From: Trichomonas tenax
Lineage: Eukaryota; Parabasalia; Trichomonadida; Trichomonadidae
Assembly: GCA_023091735.1 (NCBI GenBank)
Contig: JALKBU010000093.1
Coordinates: 23,795-87,794 of the forward strand
Direction: 5' to 3'
DNA: 64,000 bases
Shown: positions 1 to 10,083 of the stretch, one piece after another
Position numbering within the stretch: position 1 is the stretch's first letter
Layout of the letters: the number at the start of each line of letters is the position of its first letter
Translations under genes and position numbers: made by a program
The notes under the pieces: model-generated
What the model saw: the letters and a program-made list of their open reading frames with translations, nothing else
Told to the model about the DNA's origin: nothing
Database searches by the model: none

Positions 1-330
1 ACTGCTGATGCGTTGATTGTCGTTTTTGATGCATCGAATCCAGCAACATTGGAAGGAGCGAAGAAATGGTACTTGAAAGTGCTTGAAGATACTGGTTCTA
101 ACCCACTTGCTGTGTTATGCGCAAATAAAATAGACTTAGTACCAGACTTCGAGTGCCAGAATGCTGCTGAATGGGCAGACAAGAACGGCCTTATATACAT
201 GCAGACATCTGCGTTGACTGGACAGAATATCGATAAAGTTTTCTTCACAATTGCCGAGACTCTATATAGGAATGAAGTCAAGCCGGCAACAAAGACAGAG
301 GCTGTGGAAAAGAAGAAATCTTGCTGTTAG
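1..330 (+). CDS. Rab-family small GTPase, 3' part (cut by window edge)
   Basis: This is the C-terminal half of a Ras-superfamily GTPase whose 5' end lies outside the window; the frame is open from base 1. A beta strand (residues LIVVFD) is followed by the guanine-specificity motif NKID in the context CANKIDL, then the G5 motif TSAL. The tail is Lys-rich and ends KKSCC, the double cysteine typical of geranylgeranylated Rabs. The P-loop and switch regions are not visible. Rab proteins recruit effectors to endomembranes. It ends in TAG at 328-330. The family call is secure; the Rab subtype cannot be told. Confidence 0.88.
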   Translation, partial: TADALIVVFDASNPATLEGAKKWYLKVLEDTGSNPLAVLCANKIDLVPDFECQNAAEWADKNGLIYMQTSALTGQNIDKVFFTIAETLYRNEVKPATKTEAVEKKKSCC

Positions 331-646
331 AGCGACATTTCCTTTTAATTATATTTTAACAACCAACATTATTCCAATCAAATTCTTTTTATACATTTAG
401 TCACGCCATTACCTTACAAATTTTAGCATGACTATTTTTTATATGATTTTTTATTTATTGTTCTAAAGCTAAACATTCCGGCTTAAATTTGGACCCTCTA
501 TACCAATTAAAATCTAATGTTGAACAGCAACATTTGCTAGGATTTAGATTTATAAAATTAAAATTCAATAACAAATAAAGAAACGAAAATATTTAAAATT
601 TGTGAAAAAAAAACATAACTTAAAAGATGATCTTGAGTTTGAATAT
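331..646. other. AT-rich intergenic stretch
   Basis: AT-rich spacer between the Rab gene end and the TIR element. I see no ORF, RNA gene or clear regulatory motif in it. Confidence 0.5.
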
Positions 647-649
647 ATT

Positions 650-802
650 GGACTTTATCGGAATAAAGTAGTTTAACGGAATTAAGTAACCTTTTCCCGG
701 ATAAACTCAATTAGGAACAACCGCCGGAATTTGTCATTGGAATAATGGAGTTTATCCGATTTGGCATGAATATATGGAATTATTGTCCCTATTGGAATTA
801 AG
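650..802 (+). repeat. Left terminal inverted repeat of the 1443-bp element
   Basis: 153 bp, identical to the reverse complement of 1940-2092. It carries several near-copies of a short motif GGAATWA or GGATAAA (near 661, 678, 699, 739, 775 and 793), which could be transposase binding sites (inference). Confidence 0.9.
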
Positions 803-1888
803 ACTTAAGTCGACATAGTCTATTGGAATAAACTTTTTGGTGAGGAATAGGGTTTAAGGATTTGTGAACAGTTTTGTGGTTACTATGGAATGTCCATATA
901 ATGATTTTATATTCATGATATGTATAGTATTATAATATACTTATATGCTAAAAGCTAAGATGTATAAATGCTGTTTTTCGATTATTGTAGAATTATTGCT
1001 GAGAAAATTTCCCCTTGATTTCCAAAATTTACCCTTATCCACTAATGCAGTTAACCTTATATTGATTCGCAATTCCTATTATTTCGGATTTAAAGAATAA
1101 AGTATGGATGTGCGCATTGAGTATTTTTTCGATGCGCGCGGATTTTGCCGACTTACAGATCGTGCGCATTGCGAACTCGAAAACCTCCCAAATATTCATT
1201 CATTTCCCTGCAATACTTAAATTACCACCTGATAAATCCTATCTATTATCTCCCTCATTTTTGTGTTCTAACACTGTATTTTTCCTAAAAAGTGACGAAA
1301 TGTGCATGATCATGCGCAAATTCGCTCAATGAGCTCATATAAAGGAATGGAAACAAAAAAATGGCATATTTAACGAGAATCTTTTGAGATATTTTTGATT
1401 GTCTTATATTGTATATACGATTAAAGAATTGTAATATACACATCTAGGCAATATGAATGGCAGTTAATTTTAGTTTGAAACGCATGATTAAAATTATCAT
1501 ATTGAAAAAAATTTGAAATTATGAGAAATAAATGGACGTAATCAACTACAATTGAATAGTATAGTATGAAGGACTAACTACCAAATGAAGAAAACTTCAA
1601 GTATCTTGTGATGAGTTTGCATGCTCTGTTTACAAGCTGATATTAGAGTACAATACTCACATGGATGCTACCAGTAAGGTTTTGCTTTTATTTTAAACAG
1701 CATCATGATTTTAAAAATGAATAAAATATATATATTTGAAAACATTCATTTTTCCATTAAAAACAGTAAAATCAATCAACACTATGGATTGTTAGACTGC
1801 TTATGTTTAAAATATGGTATATAGCTTTAATATGAGGGGCTGCTCCTCAGGGTCCTTGTCACTTTTGCTCACATGCTTTCCAAAAATG

Positions 1889-1921
1889 GTGCGCATTGGC
1901 CTTTTTAAGGCCAATGCGCAC
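1889..1921. repeat. Perfect 15-bp stem hairpin near the right TIR
   Basis: Arms 1889-1903 (GTGCGCATTGGCCTT) and 1907-1921 are exact reverse complements around a TTT loop. It lies 18 bp inside the right TIR. The core TGCGCATTG also occurs near 1110 and 1163 in the element body. Confidence 0.85.
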
Positions 1922-1939
1922 AACCATAAATAAAGGATA

Positions 1940-2092
1940 CTTAATTCCAATAGGGACAATAATTCCATATATTCATGCCAAATCGGATAAACTCCATTAT
2001 TCCAATGACAAATTCCGGCGGTTGTTCCTAATTGAGTTTATCCGGGAAAAGGTTACTTAATTCCGTTAAACTACTTTATTCCGATAAAGTCC
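1940..2092 (-). repeat. Right terminal inverted repeat of the 1443-bp element
   Basis: 153 bp, exact reverse complement of 650-802, ending GATAAAGTCC and followed by ATT. Confidence 0.9.
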
Positions 2093-2095
2093 ATT

Positions 2096-2491
2096 ATTTT
2101 TTTAACAAAAAGCTTGTAATGAAAATTTGAACTATCTATGAGGATGGAAATAAGCTGGTGAAGTTTTATTAAGATTAGAAAAGATTTTAATAAATATATT
2201 TTTTCATAAAACGGAGATAATTAACAAACAAGGTGTACTACTGAAGGAAAGAGGAGATGAAAGCAGTTAAATGAATTTGAGCTTGATATAAAAATGAAAT
2301 GCAATTTGTATTGCTTTAATGAAGATATAAAGTTTCTATGAGGAAGAAAATGTATTGGTAAATAGCTAAAAGGATCTTGAGAAAAAATATTTAAAAATTT
2401 TGAAAAGTGGGATTTTTATAAACATTTAGCTGCAAAATGTTCTTTAAGAATGTAGGCATAAAGATAACAAATAAAAAATGTATTATAATAA
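2096..2491. other. Intergenic / upstream region of the Rab gene
   Basis: AT-rich spacer with no ORF of note. No TCA-type initiator is visible directly before the ATG at 2492. Confidence 0.4.
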
Positions 2492-3121
2492 ATGACGTTG
2501 AAAGATGATTTGCGAGTTATTTTTGTTGGAAACTCACAGGTCGGGAAAACCGCTCTAATGAATAGGTTCATCGATGGGGAGTTCACTGCTCCAACACAGT
2601 CGACAGTTAACCCGATTTTCACTCCAAAATCAGCAATCTCCGAAAAAGGCACCGAAGTGATGATGCAGCTATGGGACACGGCCGGGCAAGAGAAGTTTCA
2701 GGCTTTAAGTCAGGTTTTTTACAGAGATTCGAACGTTGCTGTTATTTGCATCGATTTAAACGATTCTAGCACATTTTCTACTGTCGGTTTATGGAAAGAA
2801 CGAGTTTTGACGCATGAGCCCAACTGCCAGTTGATTCTTGTTGGAACAAAACACGATCTTTTGGAAGGAGAAGATCGAAACAAGACATTTCAGGCTCTTT
2901 CTGACGCAGCTGACGCAGCGCATATTGAGCACTTTTTCATTACGTCGGCAAAGTCTGGTGAAGGCGTTGATCAATTATTTGTTCAAATTGCTACTATAGG
3001 AGAAGAGATACTTACGAAGCCATCAAATCCTCCACCGCAGATTAAGGTTATTGTTGGTTCGCAAGAAGAAGGCAGAGCGCCACCGCCAAAGAAACCTTTA
3101 GGTAATTGTTGCAAAATGTAA
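2492..3121 (+). CDS. Rab-family small GTPase (209 aa)
   Basis: Complete Ras-superfamily GTPase. P-loop GNSQVGKT lies at about residues 13-20, the effector-loop region contains PTQSTV, the switch II motif is WDTAGQEKF, G4 is TKHD in GTKHDLLEG (Thr replaces the usual Asn of NKxD), and G5 is TSAK. The tail is Pro- and Lys-rich and ends in CCKM, a CaaX-like prenylation signal. Length (209) is normal for Rabs. It probably acts as a membrane traffic switch. The ATG at 2492 directly precedes MTLKDDLRV, which reads into the first beta strand. It lies 400 bp downstream of the TIR element and 2.2 kb from another Rab gene, consistent with family expansion. Confidence 0.92.
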   Translation: MTLKDDLRVIFVGNSQVGKTALMNRFIDGEFTAPTQSTVNPIFTPKSAISEKGTEVMMQLWDTAGQEKFQALSQVFYRDSNVAVICIDLNDSSTFSTVGLWKERVLTHEPNCQLILVGTKHDLLEGEDRNKTFQALSDAADAAHIEHFFITSAKSGEGVDQLFVQIATIGEEILTKPSNPPPQIKVIVGSQEEGRAPPPKKPLGNCCKM

Positions 3122-3624
3122 GATATCATATTATTACTTGTCAAGATCTAAATTTATCTTCGTTATTATAGTATTGTGTAGCGTTTGTTCAAAGAAATAT
3201 TCATTTTTTATATTGAAATTTACGGATTGAATCATAATCTACATCATATCACGTAAAGTCAACTAAAATTGACATTTATACCAAGAGGAAATTATAATAA
3301 ACTGATCTAACACAGTAAATTTAAGAATTACAACAAAAATAATTTATATTTGCATTTATCGGAATGATATAAAGGATTTCAATTGCACCACAATATTCTC
3401 CAAGTTGTATTAGTGGTATTGCATGTGGATATTGTTTGTGAAAACCTTTTAAAAAACTTAGAAAGTTCGTTTATAAACATGATTTTAAGCATTTTGGAGA
3501 TTTATGTATGTAACTAATAGTTTAGCTGAACAAACACTAAAATTTAGATTGCATTGAGCAATTCTATTAATCAGCGAAGATTTTATATTTGAAATGAAGT
3601 TTGAAAGAAACACATCAAAATTGA
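3122..3624. other. Intergenic stretch
   Basis: AT-rich, no supported gene; contains the 3' flank of the Rab gene and the 5' flank of the surface-protein pseudogene. Confidence 0.4.
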
Positions 3625-4156
3625 ATGAAAAGAATTTTATTGACAAAATTATTTTTGCAGATGCTTCTTCAAACATTGCTGAGCATTGCAAGAAAAAGCA
3701 ACGCAATCCTAGAGTACAGCAATACTCCAACAATCCTCGTTTACCCAGATATTGATTCAAGAAATGTTTCTCTAGATTTTACTCTCGATGAAAGTTTTTG
3801 TTCAAGATCTTCATCAAAGAAGTTAACTATTTTAAGAAATGATGGTGAGGCAGTTTACGAAGATATCGTTACTTCATATAATGGACAAATTCATATCAAT
3901 ATTATCCAAAGCTTCAAAATCAATGGACCCGAAGATATTGGTGATTCATACTATCTTCCATTTGTTTGCAACAAGCATTTATCTGAATATGAAGCAAGTT
4001 ATATTGTTCTCTACAGACCAAATCTTACAGTAGAACTCGATGAAAAAAATTATACGAAAGATGAAAATATTGATATCATTTGCAATTTCACCGATTGGGA
4101 CAGTTCATTATTGCTGTTCGATATTCTCCTAAACAATGTTAATATTACACAAACTA

Positions 4157-4191
4157 TAGGGTGTGCAAGGGTGTGTTTGGCGCAGAAAGAT
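4157..4191 (+). repeat. Left TIR of mariner-like element
   Basis: 35 bp, matches the reverse complement of 5338-5372 with two differences; preceded by target TA. Confidence 0.85.
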
Positions 4192-5337
4192 AGAGAATGA
4201 GTTGAAATGTTATAATAACATCATTATAAACCCTATCAAATTTAAGCATTATAGCTATGATTTGAAGTTTCTATTTCGATTATAAGTCACTCAAATATCA
4301 CAATTTTGACATCCGTCATTTTTTTGCACAATTTGGGTATCAAAATATTTTCTTGCTTGAATATAGTGACCATTAGCAAAGTTCAGATCAATTTAAGCAT
4401 ATTCATAGATAGGCCGAAAGACTATAAATCGGAATCTATAGAGCAAAATAAAAAATCAAGGCTGTGTAACTTGAATAACTCTATTTATCATGATGTCACA
4501 TTGTGTTCACAATCAACTACAATCTATATAATGTTAATATCCAATAAGTATATATCTTATTTATATATATTATATCGTTGTTTTCCTTCATAATATCTGT
4601 ATCAGATCAAAATAAAAAATTACATCATATTTTTCAAATTTGTAATTGAAATGCTGTTTTGACCATATACATCAAACTTGACTTCATTCAATTGCAGAGA
4701 GTAATAGACCACCAACTATAGATCCGTTGTGGCCTTAAGGAAAGTAATTGGCACATCTCAGTAATTAATGTAAAAGCAAATATTCGATGGGAATCAAATT
4801 TTTGTCAAAAAATTGTGTTTGCGGAGAAAATATGTCTTTCGAGATTTTCGTTTTCATATCATTAATAAATCATCTATCTACTAATGTTATTATAATCAAT
4901 ACTGTATCTATTATATACGGTAACTATTGTCTATGTCTTTTATCAATCATTGGGTTGACTATAATGAAAACAAAAAAATCCCATCTCAGAATGTCAAAAT
5001 TCGAGCCGTCTCCATTTATGGGATTTCTTATCAGCAACCTAAGATGCTGTTACAATTATAAGTATATCCATAGATTATATACGAGGTATACTATACGTAT
5101 AATAGCAGAGAAAGATTGTTTCAAAAATTTTTTGAAGAGAGAGTGAAAATTTTTTCTTCGTCACATCAAAAAAAATGAACATTTTGGCGCCAATTTTTCC
5201 CGCGAAACCGCTCTCGGACTCAATTTTGATTTTATATCCCGCTATGGTGCCAAAATTATATGACACATTTCTCTATATAAGAGTTATTATAGGTGTATAT
5301 TATATATGTGTAAATAGAATGATTCAGATTTGCCCCA

Positions 5338-5372
5338 ATCTTTCTGCACTAAACACACCCTTGCACACCCTA
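5338..5372 (-). repeat. Right TIR of mariner-like element
   Basis: 35 bp ending in CCCTA, followed by the second target TA at 5373-5374 and then resumed coding sequence. Confidence 0.85.
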
Positions 5373-6324
5373 TACAATTGAAAAAGAAGTAACATCTTAT
5401 GATTCATCATTCACTGTTCAGATTCCCCTTAGGAGTTCCAAAATAGGGGAAGTGTTATCACAGTTGTAGCAACAGACAGTTTCATTTAATGTCAAAGGCA
5501 TTGAACCTGTTATTTCATTAGATGATGAACTAAATGAAACATACCATGTCGATGATCTGATCAGCCTCAAAGTCTCTATCAACAATCTTGATGTCGTTGA
5601 ATACTTAGATTTCTTGTACTCAATAGATGAATCCAATTCATGGAAATTTGTACAGACAGTTGATTTGCAAAATCAAACTGAAGTTCCTTTTAATGTTCTA
5701 TTAGGTATCAAACACAAAATAACTGAAGGAAATCACACGATTGGAATCAGATGTATCGATAGCAATGGCTTAGAATCCCAAATATAATCATCAAAAACAT
5801 TCTCGATCAAAAAAGAAACCTCTAAATCACAAGAACTGTTGCCTGGTCAAACTCTCATTCAAACATTAGTGGATGGAGTAATGACATTAATAATAACATC
5901 CAATGCAGATATTGTGATATCAAACACAACAACAAATTCATTTCCTAATTAATCCGCTGCAATAAAACCAACAAATCTCATCATTCTTGTTATATTGGGA
6001 ATGTTTTCTGTCTCTGGTATTGGCTTCTCGGGCCTTTTCCTCTATAGGAGAATCCACAAACCAAAAAGTTCAACGAAAAGTGAAGAATCAGATTCTTCAT
6101 CTTTAACAACAGATATTGAAGAAAACAATTTTCAAGTTAAAATCATCGTTAAACCAAAACCAGACAAAATATTCGCATTCAATGATAATATATTCAAAGA
6201 TTATAAAGCTGAAGACATGGAATGCATGCTTGATTCTGACTTTTAACATCATGAAAATAATTTTTTTTCTTTGATTGTATTATTTCATAAACGAATAATT
6301 TTAATAATAAACATAAAACATATT

Positions 6325-9300
6325 TCAAACAAAAGCGCCGAGATTCTCTTCTCTGATCTTCTTCAGGTTGTCGTGGATAGCTCTAGACTCCTTTTCGCTC
6401 TTCACAAGCTTCTCGACTAACTCAATGAGTCTGAATTCTTGTGAAGAAAGCTTCGACTTCAACAATTTCTTGTCCGCTGACATTCCAGCGCCAACTCTCG
6501 ATAATTCCTTCCTCAAGGACTTCTCCATGTTGAGTTCATCATTTAACTTCATTATTCTCTGCTCTAACTGTGAATTTGTCGATAGTAATTCTTCTCTTTC
6601 AACTTTATTCTTCTGGCTGAGTTGCAGAGCTGATTTTCTGCTCTCTGCAAGTTCTTTAGACTTCTGCTCAACTTCCTGCTTGTGTGCTTCTATTTCCCTC
6701 GCGAGTTGTTGCCTTAAATCGGCCAACTTCGTACTCATCTGTTCAAGGACAACCTGGCGTTCTTCGATAGCGCATTTCGACATAATGTAGTCAACAGCTT
6801 CGATTCCATCATCGCCTGTGTATCCCATTCCTATTGCTCTTTCTATGATAGAGTCGACAGTGTGGTGATCATTCTTCGCTTGCTCACTCGACTTCTTCAG
6901 TATGCTCAAAATCTGGGCGTTTCTTGCTGCGTTCATTGGGAACAAAGGTCCTTTAGGAGACATTGTGTTACGAGTCAATGTTTGAAGGATTTGTCCAACG
7001 AAGTCGGAAGCTTCTCCTTGAATTGCAATCAATTCTGCGACGCCATCTGATGGTTTCTTGCTGTTCTTAACCATTGTGCAAACATTATCGAACTCTTTCT
7101 TGATGTTTTCGATTGTTGGTAAATCGTTTGTTCCGAAAATTCCAAAGATAGTTTTCATCAACTTTTGTAGTTCAGCGGTCTTCTTTTCGATGTCATCTCT
7201 TATGGAAATACCTAAAGCTTCTCTTACATTTTGTTCTGTTGACATCGCCTTCTTCCCTTTCTCTATCTCCTGAAGAGCTCCACGCGCAGTTTTAACTCCT
7301 GTCGCTGTTAATAAATCATTTAGATCGTTTTGAAGTTCCTGCATCTTTATCTTTAGATCCGTGTTCTGTGATTCCTTTTCATCATTCATTCCTTGTAACT
7401 CTGTCTGTCTGATTGTTATTCTCTGTACTTGGGCCTTTAAAATCGCGATTTGGTTCTGCAAGTCAGAGTTTTCTCTTATTAATTTGTTATTTTCATCTTC
7501 GAGTTTAATGTTGACGTCTTTATTTTGTAATCTCGCTTTGCGGAGCTTTTCTATGACGTCGTTACTCTCAGCGATCTTCTCCATGTTCTCGTTAACTTGG
7601 TCTTCGAGTCCTTCGACTTTAGCTTTAAGTTCTGCGTTCTTTATTTTAGTTTCAGACAACAATTTGTTTGTGTTATTGAGTTGATCTGTGATTTGTTGGA
7701 CTTTGTCTTTGAGAATGTTGTTCTCTGTTGTCAGATTCTGTTCATTGACTTCGAGTCTGTTCTTTACATCCATATTTAAGTCATTTAAGTTCTTTCTGAG
7801 TTTCTGTGATTCATTGTTTAAGTCATCGATTTGTTTCTTTTGTTGATTGATGAGTTCTGTCTGTTGTACACCTTCTGCTTGAAGAGCGGCGTTCAGTTTC
7901 TTGATATTGCGTAATTCAGACTGCAACTGAGCATTCTGTCCTTCAGCGGAGAGTTTGATATCATCTGCATCGAGTTTTGCCTTTTGAAGATTGTTCGTGA
8001 CACTCGAAAGTTTGTCTTGTAATTCTTGAATGTTCTGAATCAAAGTTTGGTTCTCTTCGCGGTTTTGTGCGTATTTTAGTTGGATGTCCCTGAAATCTGT
8101 ATTGATCTGTTCGTATTTCTTCGATATTTCAGCTGCTTCGGCTGTTTTCTCGTCGAGTTGTGATTTAAGCTGAACTGCTGTTTGTTGCTCTTTTGTGAGG
8201 TTCTTCTTGAGCTGTTCCTGCGAAACAGTGATGTTCTTGATCCTTGCTTCGAACTCTTCTGCTTCCTCGTTGTGTTGTTTGATCTCGTTCGTGTATTCTT
8301 CGTTCTGAAGTTTGAGTTTTTCGGCGCTTTTTGAATGTTTTTCGCATTCGCGTTTTAAGTTGTTTATTTGGATTTCAAACTCTGCTATTTGAGATTTGAG
8401 CTCTTCGTTCTCTTGCATAACAGCGCTAATGTCGTTTTCGTATTTAACACGTTGTGCGTTTAATTGATTTTCGTTATTTGTTTTATTGTTGAGTAATTTC
8501 TTCAATGACTCAATTTCTGATGTCTTTGACTGAACTTTGATTTTGAGTTGCTCTAATTGACCTGAATACTCTTCTTGTATCTTATTATTCGAATTCTTTT
8601 CTTTTTTGAGGAGTTTGCTCATTCGGTCTATCTTAGACTTGTAGAGATTGACTGCGGCGATAGTTTTTGATCTCATTAAACGAATTATCTTTGATGTATT
8701 CTTGTATAAAATCTCAAAAGATTCTCTCGTCATTTCATTCTCTGATTGCAATGCGCGTATCGTTTTCGACATCTCTGTGACGTCAAATTCAGCAAAAACA
8801 TGCATAAATGTTGGCGAATTCGGCGTATAATCGATTCTTGTTTTCTTTTGCATAACATTCAATAATTTCGCGTGCTCGAGGTTTTCATTCGTAGTGCGTT
8901 CGATTTCCGCTCTTAGTTTTAAGATTTGATCAATTAAAACATGAATATGCGAAATTCTCTGAATTGTTCCACGCTTTGGTTGGTCGTACTGCTTCAAAAT
9001 TTTCATTCCGAGAGCTTTTACGATCTCCTGTTGTTCTTCTTTGTACATTTGATCGTAAGCTTCCAACTTGTGAATAATTTTTGCGATATATGCTTCGCGA
9101 TCGTCACATATTATTTGCTCAAACACTTCCTGGATCCTGTTTCCGATGAAATTTTGCGATGTTGGGCTCTTTAGCATTTGTTTTGATATTTTATCTTCTG
9201 AAATAGCAAGAACTACTTTCTCTAAAGCGGATGTAAACATTTTTTCGCGGATTTTATAGGCCCTGGCGATGACTTCTGTGATTTCTTCCAATCCTGGATC

Positions 9301-9345
9301 TTTAACTTTCGCGCTCATTTGGAAGACGTTTAATTTTTGATTCAT
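6325..9345 (-). CDS. Long coiled-coil protein (1006 aa)
   Basis: A single uninterrupted frame encodes an extended alpha-helical protein. A short globular N-terminal part (about residues 1-170) is followed by almost continuous heptad-rich coiled coil (about 190-720). A less repetitive segment (about 720-850, containing GMGYTGDDGIEAVDYIMSK) follows, then another coiled coil to the end (about 860-1006). Gln, Glu, Lys, Asn and Leu dominate; there is no TM helix or signal peptide. Such proteins are common in trichomonads and are often mislabelled viral A-type inclusion or tropomyosin-like. A cytoskeletal or scaffold role is only inference. The start may be the first ATG (9345) or Met10 (9318, MSAKVKDPGL); no initiator motif separates them. 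Its short 3' spacing to the surface-protein pseudogene (convergent, 78 bp) is typical of compact gene ends. Confidence 0.85.
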   Translation of the reverse strand: MNQKLNVFQMSAKVKDPGLEEITEVIARAYKIREKMFTSALEKVVLAISEDKISKQMLKSPTSQNFIGNRIQEVFEQIICDDREAYIAKIIHKLEAYDQMYKEEQQEIVKALGMKILKQYDQPKRGTIQRISHIHVLIDQILKLRAEIERTTNENLEHAKLLNVMQKKTRIDYTPNSPTFMHVFAEFDVTEMSKTIRALQSENEMTRESFEILYKNTSKIIRLMRSKTIAAVNLYKSKIDRMSKLLKKEKNSNNKIQEEYSGQLEQLKIKVQSKTSEIESLKKLLNNKTNNENQLNAQRVKYENDISAVMQENEELKSQIAEFEIQINNLKRECEKHSKSAEKLKLQNEEYTNEIKQHNEEAEEFEARIKNITVSQEQLKKNLTKEQQTAVQLKSQLDEKTAEAAEISKKYEQINTDFRDIQLKYAQNREENQTLIQNIQELQDKLSSVTNNLQKAKLDADDIKLSAEGQNAQLQSELRNIKKLNAALQAEGVQQTELINQQKKQIDDLNNESQKLRKNLNDLNMDVKNRLEVNEQNLTTENNILKDKVQQITDQLNNTNKLLSETKIKNAELKAKVEGLEDQVNENMEKIAESNDVIEKLRKARLQNKDVNIKLEDENNKLIRENSDLQNQIAILKAQVQRITIRQTELQGMNDEKESQNTDLKIKMQELQNDLNDLLTATGVKTARGALQEIEKGKKAMSTEQNVREALGISIRDDIEKKTAELQKLMKTIFGIFGTNDLPTIENIKKEFDNVCTMVKNSKKPSDGVAELIAIQGEASDFVGQILQTLTRNTMSPKGPLFPMNAARNAQILSILKKSSEQAKNDHHTVDSIIERAIGMGYTGDDGIEAVDYIMSKCAIEERQVVLEQMSTKLADLRQQLAREIEAHKQEVEQKSKELAESRKSALQLSQKNKVEREELLSTNSQLEQRIMKLNDELNMEKSLRKELSRVGAGMSADKKLLKSKLSSQEFRLIELVEKLVKSEKESRAIHDNLKKIREENLGAFV

Positions 9346-10068
9346 AAATTTTTATATTTTAAAAGTAAAAAATTAATTCTTTTCTAGTTTTTACATTGAT
9401 ATGTAAAAATTTTCAAAATACAATATTTGACATCATAACTCATTTTAGGTCTTATTAAAAAATATATCATAAAATTATAGAAAAGTCTCATTTTGAAATT
9501 TGATGATTTAGATTCTTGATTATATGTAGAAATAAGTAAGAAATATTGTAGACTTGGTAGTAAAAAGGAGGATTTAGTCGTTACTATTTCTTAAATTAAA
9601 GTATTTATAAATATTTTTGATATCGGAAATCAAGATATCTTTCTCAAACATAATTGGTGTACATCGCAACTGGTTGCATATGACAACAATGCTGAAGTTT
9701 TATGAATTTCTTTCGTATTGGTCATGTTCAATTTTTTAATATTATAAAAACTTGAAAAATGAAGTACATTGGCTTCCTCTACGCATTAGAGCAAGGTCTT
9801 CATCTTAAAAGCTTTCAATAATATAATTTTCTAAATTGGTTTCTAAAAGCTTTAAATTAATGGATTGTATATTAGTTATTAAAAAAATTTGTGATACCCT
9901 TTGTTTGGATGTTGTGGTTGATAATTTTTAGAAAAATGATATTTTGCCTTTTACATTCGTTAATGAATCGTACAGCTGCTAAAGGTTAAAGAAAAAACTT
10001 TTGTCATGAAAAAGTTCGCTTAAATGAACTCTATTACTAACTTACAAAAGTTTTCCATTTTAAGACCG
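9346..10068. other. Divergent intergenic region
   Basis: AT-rich region between the divergent coiled-coil and TRM4 genes. Apart from the TRM4 initiator at its right end, nothing else is recognised. Confidence 0.45.
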
Positions 10069-10077
10069 TCACTTTTT
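10069..10077 (+). promoter_or_regulatory. Trichomonad initiator (Inr) TCACTTTTT for TRM4
   Basis: TCACTTTTT matches the Trichomonas Inr consensus TCA+1YW followed by a T-run. The A at 10071 would give a 13-nt 5' UTR to the ATG at 10084, in the normal range for this group. This favours 10084 over the upstream in-frame ATG at 10024, which lies before the predicted start of transcription. Confidence 0.75.
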
Positions 10078-10083
10078 ATAAAT

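Larger units (their letters stand above)
650..2092. mobile_element. 1443-bp TIR element with perfect 153-bp terminal inverted repeats, non-autonomous
   Basis: Bases 650-802 and 1940-2092 are exact reverse complements over 153 bp, starting GGACTTTATCGG. The trinucleotide ATT flanks both ends (647-649 and 2093-2095) and may be a 3-bp target duplication, though in AT-rich DNA this is weak. No transposase is recognisable inside; the longest internal ATG ORF (1108-1332) has no known motif. Long TIRs on a short body suggest a non-autonomous DNA transposon (MITE-like) moved by a transposase encoded elsewhere. Perfect identity of the two arms points to recent activity or arm-to-arm conversion. The superfamily is not assigned: TSD and termini do not clearly match mariner, MULE or Maverick. 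Confidence 0.85.
4157..5372. mobile_element. Mariner-like (Tc1/mariner type) element, 1216 bp, no intact transposase
   Basis: Terminal inverted repeats of 35 bp (4157-4191 and 5338-5372, 33 of 35 matching) begin TAGGGTGTGCAAGGGTG and are flanked by TA on both sides (4155-4156 and 5373-5374), the hallmark duplication of Tc1/mariner elements. The length is near that of full mariners, but no frame shows a D,D(34)D transposase or helix-turn-helix; the body is AT-rich with scattered stops. It is either a heavily decayed copy or a non-autonomous derivative. It sits inside a coding region and splits it. Confidence 0.8.
3625..6246 (+). pseudogene. Type I surface membrane protein gene, interrupted by a mariner-like element and by stops
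   Basis: The 5' part (from ATG 3625) begins with a signal-peptide-like segment (MKRILLTKLFLQ onward) and an extracellular domain rich in N-glycosylation sequons. The frame is cut at 4155 by the element at 4157-5372. Removing the element with one TA copy rejoins the reading frame into the segment from 5375. That segment has in-frame stops at SQL*QQ, near 5785 (SQI*SS) and near 5950 (FPN*SA). It continues to one transmembrane helix (about 5975-6045) followed by basic RRIHKPK and an acidic/Ser-rich tail ending at 6246. The architecture (signal peptide, ectodomain with short repeats such as SIDESNSW, one TM, tail) fits trichomonad surface proteins of the Bap/BspA-like class (inference). Not functional as it stands. 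Confidence 0.78.

Noticed and set aside
1108..1332. 74-codon ORF inside the 1443-bp TIR element
   Set aside because: No transposase or other motif; composition follows the surrounding repeats.
4306..5146. ORFs of 95 and 119 codons inside the mariner-like element as a transposase
   Set aside because: No helix-turn-helix or DDD/DDE spacing can be seen; they look like AT-rich chance frames.
10024..10083. Upstream in-frame ATG for TRM4
   Set aside because: The initiator TCACTTTTT lies downstream of it, and the extra 20 residues have no counterpart in the family.
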